Shown: in pieces, positions 1-9,189 of the stretch
Numbering within the stretch: the first letter of the stretch is position 1
Layout: each line of letters begins with the position of its first letter
Source: an uncultured Poribacteria bacterium
GTDB lineage: Bacteria; Poribacteria; WGA-4E; PCPOR2b
Reading direction: 5' to 3'
Assembly: GCA_958296125.1 (NCBI GenBank)
Contig: OY282444.1
Coordinates: 2,165,940-2,229,939, forward strand
Length of the DNA: 64,000 nt
Position numbers and translations under genes: made by a program
The notes under the pieces: model-generated
The model's input: the letters and a program-made list of their open reading frames with translations, nothing else
What the model was told of the DNA's origin: nothing
Database searches by the model: none

Positions 1-1029
1 ACCGATGTGAGGGGCTTTCAGAAGATTCGTGTAATATTTCCCAGTCGGATTGTTTTGACGATCGTAGGTCCCCGCTAGTTCTGCTTCTAATCGCGGCAAA
101 TACTCATTCCAAGTGAGCTGTTCCCTCGTTTCCCACCCCTTTCCAGGTCTGAGAAACTCAAAAAAAGGAGAATATGCCGGCATACTTGGATTTAAGATGT
201 GGCGAATCAAGTTGGGTAAGACCGCCAAATTATTCTGAGCAATGCCAATATCATCTTTGCCAGTTGCAGTCTGACTGGGGCCGACTATGATTTCATCGAA
301 ATGGGTCTCAATTTCAAAAATCTTTAATAGAAGCAACGGGTCTATGTCGGCGACCCGTCCGGCAATAAGCGCGAATGGAAAGTAGCGCCGTGCCTCAAAT
401 AGCACATGCTCTAACGCCTTTGGACTGTATCCCGGTACACTTAATCCTTTTTCGTATACTAGTTCGTTCGCGGTAATCCCATATACTTCCTGCTCAGTTT
501 TCCGATTAAAGTCGTAATAAATTCGATAGGCTTGCTCGAACGCCGGTTGAATCAATTGTTCGTAGTTCTTTTTGTGATCTTCCTGCACCGCCATATTATA
601 AAGGATGGGAACCTGTTGCGGATTGCTTTGGGCATATCCATCTAGTTGCAGTTGAATCAACCGCTCTTGCATCGTCTTACCGGGGATTGTGAGTGTTTCC
701 AGAACACCATAGGTTGCAGTGTCCTGGACTTTCGTTCCCTGTATCAATGTCAGGACGATGGTGCGGTTTTTTGTCAGATAGTACCAAAACGTCTCTTTCT
801 CCTTCACTGCGCGATGAACTAGAAATCCACAAAGTGCCAAAAAAGACAGGAGACAAACGATTAGAGCGAATCGGAAAAGAATCCGAAAAAAACGCTTCCC
901 GCGCGCGGTGATAGAAGTTTTCGATATATATGGCGGAAGAATTGCGCTCAACCGTTCATTTATTTCTTGTTCTTCAGAGAAGTATGGTTTAACGGGGTAG
1001 GCTTCTAATTTCTTCGGTAATAAGTCCAT
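1..1029 (-). CDS. Membrane-anchored lytic transglycosylase-like protein (3' end outside window)
   Basis: The reading frame is open from an ATG at 1029 to the window edge (343 codons), preceded by a good SD (CGGAGGAC, about 3 nt from the ATG). The N-terminal 45 residues are cytoplasmic and basic, followed by one hydrophobic segment (about residues 49-68, FRFALIVCLLSFLALCGFLV), so the protein is probably a single-pass inner-membrane protein with a large external domain. Around residues 225-265 the segment IFEIETHFDE followed by DDIGIAQNN resembles the catalytic-Glu region and the GLMQ-type motif of SLT lytic transglycosylases, which cleave peptidoglycan glycan strands. That assignment is inference from a short motif; the C-terminus cannot be seen. 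Confidence 0.55.
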   Translation of the reverse strand, partial: MDLLPKKLEAYPVKPYFSEEQEINERLSAILPPYISKTSITARGKRFFRILFRFALIVCLLSFLALCGFLVHRAVKEKETFWYYLTKNRTIVLTLIQGTKVQDTATYGVLETLTIPGKTMQERLIQLQLDGYAQSNPQQVPILYNMAVQEDHKKNYEQLIQPAFEQAYRIYYDFNRKTEQEVYGITANELVYEKGLSVPGYSPKALEHVLFEARRYFPFALIAGRVADIDPLLLLKIFEIETHFDEIIVGPSQTATGKDDIGIAQNNLAVLPNLIRHILNPSMPAYSPFFEFLRPGKGWETREQLTWNEYLPRLEAELAGTYDRQNNPTGKYYTNLLKAPHIG

Positions 1030-1353
1030 GGTCCTCCGGAATAATTAATAAGGGCGAGGGGCAAAATCGGGCTAGTATTCCATTATTAATTCCTTAAGAG
1101 CCCGTAGTATAACTCCAGCCACACATAAAACGTAAAAAATTAAAACGTAAAAAATCTGTTTCCGTTTCGCATCTTGAGCGTGTAAACTTGTAGATAGATT
1201 TACGGTATAATTCTACTTACAGAAAGGAGGAGAACAAATTAGATAGAATCGTAGTCTGCTTTGCCAGACTTCTAAGGATTTTCCGCTATCAACAGATGGC
1301 TTTATTTATCTTTGCGTAGATACTCTTCACATTTCAGACTTCTTAGGTGGGTA
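1030..1353. other. Intergenic region with an orphan -10 box and SD but no gene
   Basis: A perfect TATAAT lies at 1206-1211 on the plus strand and a strong SD-like AAAGGAGGAG at 1223-1232, but no start codon with an open frame follows (the next in-frame codons hit TAG). The sequences CAGACTTCTAAGG and CAGACTTCTTAGG recur about 75 nt apart (near 1265 and 1338). The region may be the remnant of a decayed gene start. Nothing else is recognisable. Confidence 0.3.
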
Positions 1354-3489
1354 TTAAGCAGTGCTCCTGAAGAAATATTCCAACTGCTCAAGTGGAGTGT
1401 CCAACTGCATGGGCATCAACTCAGTAATAAGCGATCGAAGTTGATTTTCACGCCCCGGGACACTCTGAAGTTGCAGGTTTTGTGTGTCCAAGTATTTCTT
1501 CAGTTGTTCTACGAGGAAGGTCTGCAACCCTTTTCCAGATTCGTGCAGTTGCGCTGGCAGCAATGCGGGAACATTAATTCCGCTAATAAAGATTTCAATC
1601 AACTCCAGTTGATAATCAATCTGTTCGGCAATCTGCTCATATTTCTCCATTGCAGACTCGCGCACCTTATCATTGAACTTTGCGACCTCACGATCGACAA
1701 ACTCCGTATAAGCAGTATTCCAATTATTGTCATTGAATTGATCGCTAGCGGTACAAAACTCTTCCAACCTTTTTGTTATCTTCATCAACTGGTTCGATAG
1801 TGTGATCTTGGTATCTCCATGAAGCGTAGTGGTAAGCTGGACAAGTGTTCTAATGAATCCAAGTTCAAATTCCTTATAATTCTCATCCGATTCCCGCTGC
1901 ATCAGTTCAATCAGTTGATCAGAAACAGGGCGTAAGTCGGGAAACTCCTTCAAATGAAGTTGAGCTAAAATGTAAGCGGATTTTGCCAGACTAAAAGCGA
2001 CATCAAGAGCGGAGTCGTTGGCTTGCTCTTGGATATCATGAACAGTTTTCTGGACATCCAGTAACCACTCATAAAAGCTTATTTGGTCCTCGGTTTTGTC
2101 AAGGGTGTAGGTGCGGGGGTTAGGAACTTCAAATACTTTCTGCGTCAAAATCTCACGTCTGTCATGGATTTCACGACGGCGTTGCTTCTCCTCGGCATCC
2201 TCAAGTGCTTGTGAAAGTGATTGGACATATTCTTGAAGCGAATCAACCTGGTTCCTGATGGGCGGATAGTGGTGGTAGCGGAGGTCTGTTGTAATATCGC
2301 GAATCTCTTCTAACAGCTCGACGAGAATCTCTTCATACGCTTGATCTTCGAGGGGCGAGTATACCTCTTCTTCTTGTTCCTCTTCTTCATCCAATAGCCT
2401 TTGCACAAATTGATAGAGATATTCAAGTTGGTGCTCTTGTAGCACAGCTGCCTCTGTATAGGAGCAAAGTTTATCCCTCAAAATTGCACAACCATCAGTG
2501 ACTGCCCCCCGATCTAGGCTCAATGCTGCGAGGCTGATGTGCATCAAGTCTTCCTCGATTTCTGAGAAATGTTGATCAAAAGTAAAGGCTAGTATCTCAT
2601 ACATTTCATCCGGTATGGGTTCAGGGCGGCCTTTATCGACAGTTAAATGCTGACCGGGGTGTCCTCTACGCGTAGGCTGATGCGTTTTTGTGATAATTAA
2701 GGGATGTTCTTCATCTTCGTGCAGGACAGCAGATCGCCGCCTTGAAGTTCTTTGGTTATATAGATTGAGCGCATCTTGGTAGTGGTGGAGCAGCTCCTCA
2801 CTACCCAATTCAATCAGTAATGATTCGATAGTGCTTTTCGGATCGACGGCAACACCTTCTTGGACAAGTAATCGATTCGACAAGGAGGCAAACCCATCGG
2901 CTCCCAAATTCCGGAAGGGGCGCAGCAAATATGCCCGTTGACCGTCAATGCAGATTTTATGTCGTCCAAGTGAAAAAAATTGTTTTGTATGCTTCTGATC
3001 GCTATCGAACCAGATTTCCAGCGGATAGGTCTTGTTATAAATTTGGAAATTGATAGCTCTGGTGTTGAGTTGATCAAACATCTCCTGACTGACGCGAGCT
3101 AGATCATTTGCATCAATAAGGATGGCAGAGACATCGGCGTTCGTATAAAAGTTCGCTTCAATGATCCGGTCTTCTGGAAGAAAGTGACGTCGTTCGATGA
3201 TATGTGTTCCCGTTGCGTTTTCATTCGTAATGGCAATCCGCGGGATATCATACACATCATAGTAGTAATAAGACTTCCAACTGAAGGTGCGCCGTCTCAT
3301 TTTCTCAAACAACTGATATGACAAACGTCCCTTAACCTGCTTTTCGCGGCGTGTTTCCCTTCCCTCATAGATAGCAATTTTCTCAGCTGCTGCGGGTGAT
3401 TGCAGGCTGAGTTGAGGCAGCGTCGAACCCTTTCTCTTTCCTGAAAAACGCTCGAGTGTGTCCTGAATATATTCACTCCAATTTGCCAT
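1354..3489 (-). CDS. Conserved-looking hypothetical protein, 711 aa, acidic and helical
   Basis: I do not recognise this family. The start ATG at 3489 is preceded by GAGGAGATAAC, a good SD. The N-terminal 300 residues are mixed alpha/beta and rich in aromatic residues (SYYYYDVYD). The middle (about residues 360-380) holds a strongly acidic run with repeated EEE, and residues 380-520 are rich in Glu, Gln, Lys and Leu with coiled-coil character. There is no signal peptide or membrane segment, so it is probably cytoplasmic. It lies between a transglycosylase-like gene on the same strand and a divergent unknown gene. Its codon use looks like that of its neighbours. Confidence 0.7.
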   Translation of the reverse strand: MANWSEYIQDTLERFSGKRKGSTLPQLSLQSPAAAEKIAIYEGRETRREKQVKGRLSYQLFEKMRRRTFSWKSYYYYDVYDIPRIAITNENATGTHIIERRHFLPEDRIIEANFYTNADVSAILIDANDLARVSQEMFDQLNTRAINFQIYNKTYPLEIWFDSDQKHTKQFFSLGRHKICIDGQRAYLLRPFRNLGADGFASLSNRLLVQEGVAVDPKSTIESLLIELGSEELLHHYQDALNLYNQRTSRRRSAVLHEDEEHPLIITKTHQPTRRGHPGQHLTVDKGRPEPIPDEMYEILAFTFDQHFSEIEEDLMHISLAALSLDRGAVTDGCAILRDKLCSYTEAAVLQEHQLEYLYQFVQRLLDEEEEQEEEVYSPLEDQAYEEILVELLEEIRDITTDLRYHHYPPIRNQVDSLQEYVQSLSQALEDAEEKQRRREIHDRREILTQKVFEVPNPRTYTLDKTEDQISFYEWLLDVQKTVHDIQEQANDSALDVAFSLAKSAYILAQLHLKEFPDLRPVSDQLIELMQRESDENYKEFELGFIRTLVQLTTTLHGDTKITLSNQLMKITKRLEEFCTASDQFNDNNWNTAYTEFVDREVAKFNDKVRESAMEKYEQIAEQIDYQLELIEIFISGINVPALLPAQLHESGKGLQTFLVEQLKKYLDTQNLQLQSVPGRENQLRSLITELMPMQLDTPLEQLEYFFRSTA

Positions 3490-3753
3490 GTTATCTCCTC
3501 AAAATTTTAGCTTATGATGACAGATTATTTTGCGATAGGATGCTTTAATCGATAGTCAACGAATCGTCATTGGTCTAATCGCAGTCGATAGCCTCACTAT
3601 ATTGAACGCTTTTGCTGAAATAGTTGTTTCATTTTCGAGCGATATAGTGTATAATTTCTATAGTGGCTTCTAATTCGTAACCATAAATCTATGGAATTAT
3701 TTTGAGCATCCGATCCCCTATTAGATAAGCAGCGTATTATAGCACAACTTCGT
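3490..3753. promoter_or_regulatory. Divergent intergenic region with a TATAAT box
   Basis: A perfect -10 hexamer TATAAT is at 3650-3655, pointing to the plus-strand gene at 3754. No convincing -35 lies 16-18 nt upstream (TTTCAT at 3627 is the nearest). Toward the minus-strand gene I see only a weak TTGACT without a good -10. The region is AT-rich. Confidence 0.35.
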
Positions 3754-4734
3754 ATGAAAGAAAAGAAGAATTTAGCGACAGTGGATAAACCTCAGCAATT
3801 AATAACTCCTAAATCAGTGACGGAAATAGCGCAGTTGACCTCGGAATCTCTTAAAAAGACGTTGTTAGAGTCGAAGTTGTTGGCAGAAGATTTTGAGAAA
3901 TCTAATAACTTTGTGGATCAGATTGAACATTTGAGTGCAGCCCCTCTAGGGTTTGATATATTCCAGAGAAAGATTGTGCGCCTCATTGAAAATCTCAAAA
4001 TAATCAGTGGACGCGCAGCTGAAAATCACCGGTATCTCGCTAGCAATCTCGAAGATATATACGGATATACTATCGAACTCCAAAATATGATTGGTGAAAC
4101 CCACGCTAGTATTAACGCTCGTTTCAAATTCTGGCTACACTCCTTTCAGCCAGAGCATCAACGTGAAGGACAGAAATCACGTGAAGTTTCAAGCTTTTCG
4201 GAATTTCTCGATTTGTTCGCTGAAAAGCCGGCGCGCTATGCTTACTTTTTAGCGTCGATCAGATCAAAGCCGCTTCTCATTTGCCGGTATATCCCTCCGG
4301 ACACCGATCCACAAAAAAATATCACCTATTCCCTGTCCTCTTACGTTGCACCACCCTCCGGATCCTTTCGTGGCTTAAAAAGGGCTTGGAATAAACTCTT
4401 CAAATCTCCCAATAAGAATGTGTTACATCTTTTTCACAATTCTCGTCCTCAGTCGTTGCTCGGCACGTTCAAAGGACGTTCGCCGGTCTTGATTGGACCG
4501 TATTCCCCCTATCAATATAGTGAACTAGATCAGCTGCCCAAAATTATCTATGATTTCATCAATATCTACGGCATTTCCGGCTGCATTCACGTCCACCTGT
4601 TGAAGCGCGAGGATCAGTGTGCTGTCTTCACAACGCAGCGGCAGGTTGAGTTTGATGGGAGTTCAGTTCAGTTGTCCGACACGGACTGCCCTGGCGAGTC
4701 GCTGAAAGATTATCATCAGCTAATCATTGAATAA
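3754..4734 (+). CDS. Hypothetical protein, 326 aa
   Basis: I do not recognise this protein. Residues 20-125 are predicted to be long amphipathic helices (rich in Glu, Lys, Leu and Asn), which suggests a coiled-coil or helical-bundle region. Residues 135-326 look alpha/beta, with aromatic-rich strands (RYIPPDTDP, VLIGPYSPYQYSELDQLPK, GCIHVHLL). There is no signal peptide or transmembrane segment. No clear SD precedes the ATG, so translation may be weak. It is divergent from the 711-aa unknown gene and may share a regulatory region with it, but no functional link is visible. Confidence 0.65.
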   Translation: MKEKKNLATVDKPQQLITPKSVTEIAQLTSESLKKTLLESKLLAEDFEKSNNFVDQIEHLSAAPLGFDIFQRKIVRLIENLKIISGRAAENHRYLASNLEDIYGYTIELQNMIGETHASINARFKFWLHSFQPEHQREGQKSREVSSFSEFLDLFAEKPARYAYFLASIRSKPLLICRYIPPDTDPQKNITYSLSSYVAPPSGSFRGLKRAWNKLFKSPNKNVLHLFHNSRPQSLLGTFKGRSPVLIGPYSPYQYSELDQLPKIIYDFINIYGISGCIHVHLLKREDQCAVFTTQRQVEFDGSSVQLSDTDCPGESLKDYHQLIIE

Positions 4735-5059
4735 CGCAGGAAGTTGTCCTATAGGTATTAAAAATCCATCGGTTTTCTGTTAAAACTGAAGGGCTCTACC
4801 TTTCGCCCCAGTTGCTCTGAATCCCGATCTTATCGGGGAGGAGCGATATGTGTATAGCAGAACATATCTCACAAATCCCCAAAAACCCCAGCGGGGTGAC
4901 AGGTCGCAACTTGGGTTCAAATAGTGTAAACCAATACAAGTATTTAAAAGTTGACAACCCCGATCAGATTTGGTATGCTTTGGCCACGTCAAACTACATT
5001 CAGCGTCAACTATCTTGCGAGGCGCGGGATGCCTCGTACTTTACAGGGAGGTCATAACA
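4735..5059. other. Intergenic region with palindrome, dispersed repeat and promoter
   Basis: No gene is supported here. The region contains the palindrome CCCGATCTTATCGGGG (4823-4838), which recurs identically at 60828-60843. It also contains a 34-nt sequence at 4884-4917 that recurs with 5 differences at 25377-25410. The molybdenum hydroxylase promoter follows, then a 75-nt leader. Confidence 0.6.
4951..4979 (+). promoter_or_regulatory. Sigma70-type promoter of the molybdenum hydroxylase operon
   Basis: TTGACA at 4951-4956, a 17-nt spacer, then TATGCT at 4974-4979. This is a near-consensus promoter with transcription expected from about 4986. It excludes the in-frame ATG at 4970 as a start for the downstream gene and supports the TTG at 5060. 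Confidence 0.8.
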
Positions 5060-5926
5060 TTGAGAAATTTCGAGTTTTTTGAACCGACAACGATTGAGGA
5101 TGCGTCAGCCCTGCTGACAAAATATAACGGTAAAGCAAAGCTCTTAGCCGGTGGAACAGATCTCATTATAGAAATGAAAGCCCGGACGGCGACACCTGAA
5201 TACGTTATCAGCTTGGAAAAAATTCCCGAATTAGCGGATATCACGTATGATGAAGAAAGTGGACTGCGAATCGGTGCGCTGACGAAGCTGCGTACGTTGG
5301 AAAAAGATTCAATAATCCGTGAACGCTATACTGCGCTTGCCGAAGGGGCCGGTGAGGTCGGAGGTGTCCAAATTCGCCACCTTGCAACAATAGGGGGTAA
5401 CATTAGTCATGGCTCTCCCGCTGCAGATACCGCAGCACCCCTGCTGGTGCTTGGTGCTCAGGTTAGAATTGCGAGTGCCGATGGCGAGCGCACCGTGCCT
5501 ATTGAGCTGTTCTTTTTAGGTCCGGGGCAAACCGTATTAGAAACAGGAGAGATTGTTACAGCGTTTGAATGCCCACCCCGCAGTGCGAATGAAGGTTCAC
5601 AGTATATCAAGCAAAAAATTAGAGAAGTGATGGACCTTGCCTTCGTCGGTGTCGCGTCATCCGCAAAATCGGATAACGGCACTGTATCGGAGGTTAAGAT
5701 CGGGCTTGCCGCCGTGGCACCCACGCCTCTTCGAGCCACCGATGCCGAAGCAATGATCAACGGAAATTCGTTGACACCAGAATTGCTAGAGCAAGCGGCT
5801 GCGGCTGCTTCAGCTCAATCAAGCCCCATTTCAGATTTGCGGTGTTCGGCCGAACATCGTCGAGAAATGGTTGGTGTCTTAACCCGGCGGACACTTCAAG
5901 CCGCAGCCGCTCTTGCACAAGGCTAA
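5060..5926 (+). CDS. Molybdenum hydroxylase, FAD-binding (medium) subunit
   Basis: This is the FAD subunit of a xanthine dehydrogenase/CO dehydrogenase-type hydroxylase, which passes electrons from the 2Fe-2S subunit to an acceptor. It shows the FAD-binding motif LLAGGTDLI near residue 34 and ATIGGNISHGSPAADTAAP near residue 112, both typical of the CoxM/XdhB family. The length of 288 aa matches the family. The TTG start at 5060 is chosen because GGGAGG lies 8 nt upstream and the promoter -10 sits on the upstream ATG. The 2Fe-2S and Mo subunits follow on the same strand. The substrate cannot be read from the sequence: purine, aldehyde or aromatic acyl-CoA are all possible. Confidence 0.9.
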   Translation: MRNFEFFEPTTIEDASALLTKYNGKAKLLAGGTDLIIEMKARTATPEYVISLEKIPELADITYDEESGLRIGALTKLRTLEKDSIIRERYTALAEGAGEVGGVQIRHLATIGGNISHGSPAADTAAPLLVLGAQVRIASADGERTVPIELFFLGPGQTVLETGEIVTAFECPPRSANEGSQYIKQKIREVMDLAFVGVASSAKSDNGTVSEVKIGLAAVAPTPLRATDAEAMINGNSLTPELLEQAAAAASAQSSPISDLRCSAEHRREMVGVLTRRTLQAAAALAQG

Positions 5927-5985
5927 ACGGCAGGTTAAGCTCAGCCAAATCCCGATTTATCGAATGCGAGAAAACTTAGAACATT

Positions 5986-6138
5986 AGGCCTTACGCAGTT
6001 GAACGCTCAAAGTCAACCCCCTAACCCCCAACTCCCTTATCAGGGGGCTTTCTCTTATCAGGGGGGTAGTTCGGCGATTTATTGCCCGTCCGAACGCGGG
6101 TTGACTTGCGCGACTCCAAACTGAAGGGCGTAAGTCCT
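5986..6138. repeat. MITE-like inverted repeat element, about 150 bp
   Basis: The left end (AGGCCTTACGCAGTTG, continuing to AAAGTCAACCC) and right end (GGGTTGACTT continuing to AACTGAAGGGCGTAAGTCC) form long imperfect terminal inverted repeats of about 30 bp. The interior holds a C-rich tract and two copies of CTTATCAGGGGG. No reading frame is present. A related half-end, GGCTTACGCACCTCAGTTTG, occurs near 30200. It sits between the FAD and 2Fe-2S genes of one operon. Confidence 0.55.
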
Positions 6139-6199
6139 CACATCATACTCATTATAGATTCGTCCCCGAACCCATTTGGGGAACAGAAAGGATAATCCA

Positions 6200-6676
6200 A
6201 TGAAGAAGCATCCAGTCAGCCTAACGGTCAATACTGATACGTATGATCTGTTGATTGAACCGAGAAAGACATTGTTAGCGACCCTTCGTGACACGATCGG
6301 TTTAACGGGTACGAAAGAAGGCTGCAGCACCGGCGATTGTGGCGCGTGTACAGTCATTGTAGATGGAAAAGCGGTGACATCTTGTATGATGCTTGGTGTC
6401 AGTGCCAACGGCAAGGAAATCACGACTGTAGAAGGGCTAGCAAGCCGAGATCAGCTGCACCCCATCCAGCAAGCGTTCATAGATAAAGGGGGATACCAAT
6501 GTGGCTTCTGCACGCCGGGATTTATCGTGGCATCCAAAGCATACCTTGATGAAAACCCCAATGCAACAGAAGCAGAGATAAGGCACGCCCTTGGTAATAA
6601 CATCTGCCGATGCACGGGGTATACGAAGATTATCGAAGCTGTGATGAGTGCAGCAGAAGCGATGCGTAATGCGTGA
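6200..6676 (+). CDS. Molybdenum hydroxylase, 2Fe-2S (small) subunit
   Basis: This 158-aa protein is the electron-transfer subunit with two [2Fe-2S] clusters. The N-terminal plant-ferredoxin domain has CSTGDCGACTV plus SCMM (about residues 44-67), and the C-terminal helical domain has QCGFCTPGF and CRCTGY (about residues 104-145). The full set of eight cluster Cys is present. ATG at 6200 is chosen over the upstream TTG at 6176 because AAAGGA lies 7 nt before it. It stands between the FAD and Mo subunits, the normal arrangement, although the gap from the FAD gene is enlarged to 273 bp by an inserted repeat. Confidence 0.95.
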   Translation: MKKHPVSLTVNTDTYDLLIEPRKTLLATLRDTIGLTGTKEGCSTGDCGACTVIVDGKAVTSCMMLGVSANGKEITTVEGLASRDQLHPIQQAFIDKGGYQCGFCTPGFIVASKAYLDENPNATEAEIRHALGNNICRCTGYTKIIEAVMSAAEAMRNA

Positions 6677-6708
6677 TACCCACCCCGCATTGAGGTCAAG
6701 ATTTTAAC

Positions 6709-6742
6709 CTTTACGTTTTACGCATCACGTTTCACGTTCCAT
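6709..6742. repeat. Heptad-period intergenic repeat
   Basis: The stretch reads as consecutive 7-mers of the form ACGTTTT, ACGCATC, ACGTTTC, ACGTTCC. The same words recur between genes at 14971, 26597 and 39273, always with a period of 7. Confidence 0.5.
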
Positions 6743-6761
6743 CCCAAAAAGGAGATTTGTC

Positions 6762-9059
6762 ATGTCAGAATATGCTGTTCTTGGCAAAAGAGTACCACGA
6801 GTTGATGCCCTCGAAAAAGTGACAGGTGCGGCGCAGTATGGAGGAGATGTCCACCTGCCCGGTATGCTTCACGGGAAGTTTGTTCGCAGCAAACACCCGC
6901 ACGCAAAGATCCTGAATATTGATACGAGCGAAGCTGAAAAACTGCCCGGTGTCCGAGCTATCATCACCCAAGATGATGTCGAGAGTGGACGACGGGTCTT
7001 TGCTTCTGATAAAGTCCTATATCTTGGTGAACCGATAGCAGCGGTTGCGGCAACAGATCCGGATATCGCGGAGGAAGCTGCGGATCTCATCCAGATCGAC
7101 TACGAAGTACTCCCCGCTGTTCAGGATGTGATGGAAGCCATTCAGCCGGACGCGCCACGTCTACATAGCGATGATACGAAAGATGGACCCGCCCGTCGAG
7201 CAATTAGCACCGTCTTGAGAAAACTTGAGCGAGACAACTCGCAAGACCACAGCGCAGAGATTGCCGAGTTAAACGCGCAGTTGGAAACCATTGAGGGCGA
7301 GGTCTATTACAATATCTCTGCTGAAACACACTCCGCAAGCGGCGATGTCGAACAAGGTTTCGCCGAATCAGATCTTGTTGTCGAAGATACCTATGTCATT
7401 CCACGGGTGCATCAGACCTACATGGAGCCACACGTCTCCGTCGCTGATGTCGAGTCCACTGGAAAAGTGACGGTATGGGCAAGTACGCAGGGTCCCTTCG
7501 CCATCCGATCCGGCATCGCCGGTACGCTTGGTATTCCGCTCAATCAGATTAACGTTATCCCGACGACGATGGGCGGCGGATTTGGTGGACGTTTCGGCGT
7601 TGTGCTCACGCATGTGCCCGCTGTCCTTCTTTCCCAAAAGACGGGACGCCCGGTGAAGATTCAGATGACCCGCGAAGAGGAGTTTACCGATGGCCGCCCG
7701 GCACCGGGCTGCGTGATTAAATTGAAGACCGGCGTGAAGAATGATGGCACAATCCTCGCCCGTGAAGGACTGGCTTTTTGGGATTCCGGTTCCATATCGG
7801 GTGCCTCGATCGGGAGTACCATCCGCCTGCGTGGTGTCTATAAGTTCCCGCACCTAAAGGTTGATGCGTATGGTGTCTACACAAATAAGTCAGGCACCGC
7901 CGCCTATCGGGCGCCGGGAACACCACAGGTGGCTTTTGCTGGCGAGTCTCAGCTTGACGAGATAGCCCGTAAGCTCAACCTGGATCCGGTTGAATTTCGC
8001 CTCAAAAACATGCGGGTCACGGGAGACCCGGTGCCTGCGGGTCCGAAAGAGCCCAAAGTCGGTTATAAGGAAACCCTGCAAGCGGTCGCGGATGCGGTGG
8101 ATTGGAAGAATCGCACGAAGGGACCGAATCAAGGGTGGGGTGTGGCGATCGGCGATTGGACAAATGGCTGTGGACCGGGTGGGATGTTTGTTTCTATCCA
8201 CGAAGATGGGAGCGCGCGAATCTTCCACGGTTCAATAGACATCACCGGCACAGATACCGCACTCGCCCAGATTGTCGCTGAAATCTTGACCCTCCCCTAT
8301 GAGGATGTCACAATCTCACGCGGCGATACCGATTCAGCACCCTATGCCACCGGCTCCGGCGGCAGTGTTGTCACCTTCACAATGGGCAATACCGCCAAGC
8401 TCGCTGCGGAGGATACACAGAGACGCCTCCTCGAACTCGCCTCTGAGCGGTTGAACACCGAGGTTGAATCCCTCGAACTCAAGGATGGAAGGGTCTCAAC
8501 CATCGTGGGCGATCCACCGAAGTCGATCGGATTCGGCGAATTGGCTGCATACAGCCTCTCAACAACGGGTGGGCCTATCGTTGGCAAAGGCTCCTTTGCA
8601 CGAAAGCCTTCGACACCGGCCCTTGCAGCGCAGATTGCTAAGGTCGAAATCGACCCGGAGACCGGCAGGATTAAAGTGTTGAAGATGGCATCCTCACAGG
8701 ATGTCGGCTTCGCCATTAACCCGATGGCGGTTGAAGGGCAGATTGAGGGCGGCACGGTGCAAGGCTACGCTTGGGCGACTATGGAGGAGATGCAGTATGA
8801 CAAGAAGGGCAATGTGAATCCGGGCTTCGTCGATTATCGCGTGCCTACCTCCGCGGATCTCCCCACCGTTGAGTCCGTTATCGTTGAAGTGGAAGCACCC
8901 GATGGACCGTTTGGTGCGAAGGGTGTCGGTGAACCCCCAATCACTCCAACGTTGGCAACCATGGCAAACGCTGTCACCGACGCGGTTGGCATCCGGATAA
9001 CGGAACTCCCAATGAAACCGGAGAAGGTTGTCGCTGCGTTGCACGGCAACGGGAAGTAG
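6762..9059 (+). CDS. Molybdenum hydroxylase, molybdopterin-binding (large) subunit
   Basis: This is the catalytic subunit of the xanthine oxidase family, holding the molybdopterin (cytosine dinucleotide) cofactor. It shows GGGFGGRFG at about residues 270-278, YRAPGTPQVAFAGE near 385, and GAKGVGEPP near 718-726, whose Glu is the expected general base. The length of 765 aa is normal. It lacks the AYXCSFR loop of true CO dehydrogenase CoxL, so CO oxidation is unlikely. Between about residues 140 and 185 there is a hydrophilic insert (RRAISTVLRKLERDNSQ onward) before the conserved GDVEQGF segment. An SD (AAAAGGAG) precedes the ATG. It ends the operon. Confidence 0.93.
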   Translation: MSEYAVLGKRVPRVDALEKVTGAAQYGGDVHLPGMLHGKFVRSKHPHAKILNIDTSEAEKLPGVRAIITQDDVESGRRVFASDKVLYLGEPIAAVAATDPDIAEEAADLIQIDYEVLPAVQDVMEAIQPDAPRLHSDDTKDGPARRAISTVLRKLERDNSQDHSAEIAELNAQLETIEGEVYYNISAETHSASGDVEQGFAESDLVVEDTYVIPRVHQTYMEPHVSVADVESTGKVTVWASTQGPFAIRSGIAGTLGIPLNQINVIPTTMGGGFGGRFGVVLTHVPAVLLSQKTGRPVKIQMTREEEFTDGRPAPGCVIKLKTGVKNDGTILAREGLAFWDSGSISGASIGSTIRLRGVYKFPHLKVDAYGVYTNKSGTAAYRAPGTPQVAFAGESQLDEIARKLNLDPVEFRLKNMRVTGDPVPAGPKEPKVGYKETLQAVADAVDWKNRTKGPNQGWGVAIGDWTNGCGPGGMFVSIHEDGSARIFHGSIDITGTDTALAQIVAEILTLPYEDVTISRGDTDSAPYATGSGGSVVTFTMGNTAKLAAEDTQRRLLELASERLNTEVESLELKDGRVSTIVGDPPKSIGFGELAAYSLSTTGGPIVGKGSFARKPSTPALAAQIAKVEIDPETGRIKVLKMASSQDVGFAINPMAVEGQIEGGTVQGYAWATMEEMQYDKKGNVNPGFVDYRVPTSADLPTVESVIVEVEAPDGPFGAKGVGEPPITPTLATMANAVTDAVGIRITELPMKPEKVVAALHGNGK

Positions 9060-9189
9060 AAGCAGAACCGGTAGGGGCATGGCATAACCTGCTCCTACCA
9101 GTATTCTTCATCAGCCTTTATGGTATCGTGGACGTAGTCGGATGGTTCATCGTTCGTTGGATTAAGACGACGAGCACTCAAGTATACCC

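Noticed and set aside
1312-1800. A 162-codon frame antisense to the 711-aa gene
   Set aside because: It lies opposite a well-supported gene with a good start and has no start signals of its own.
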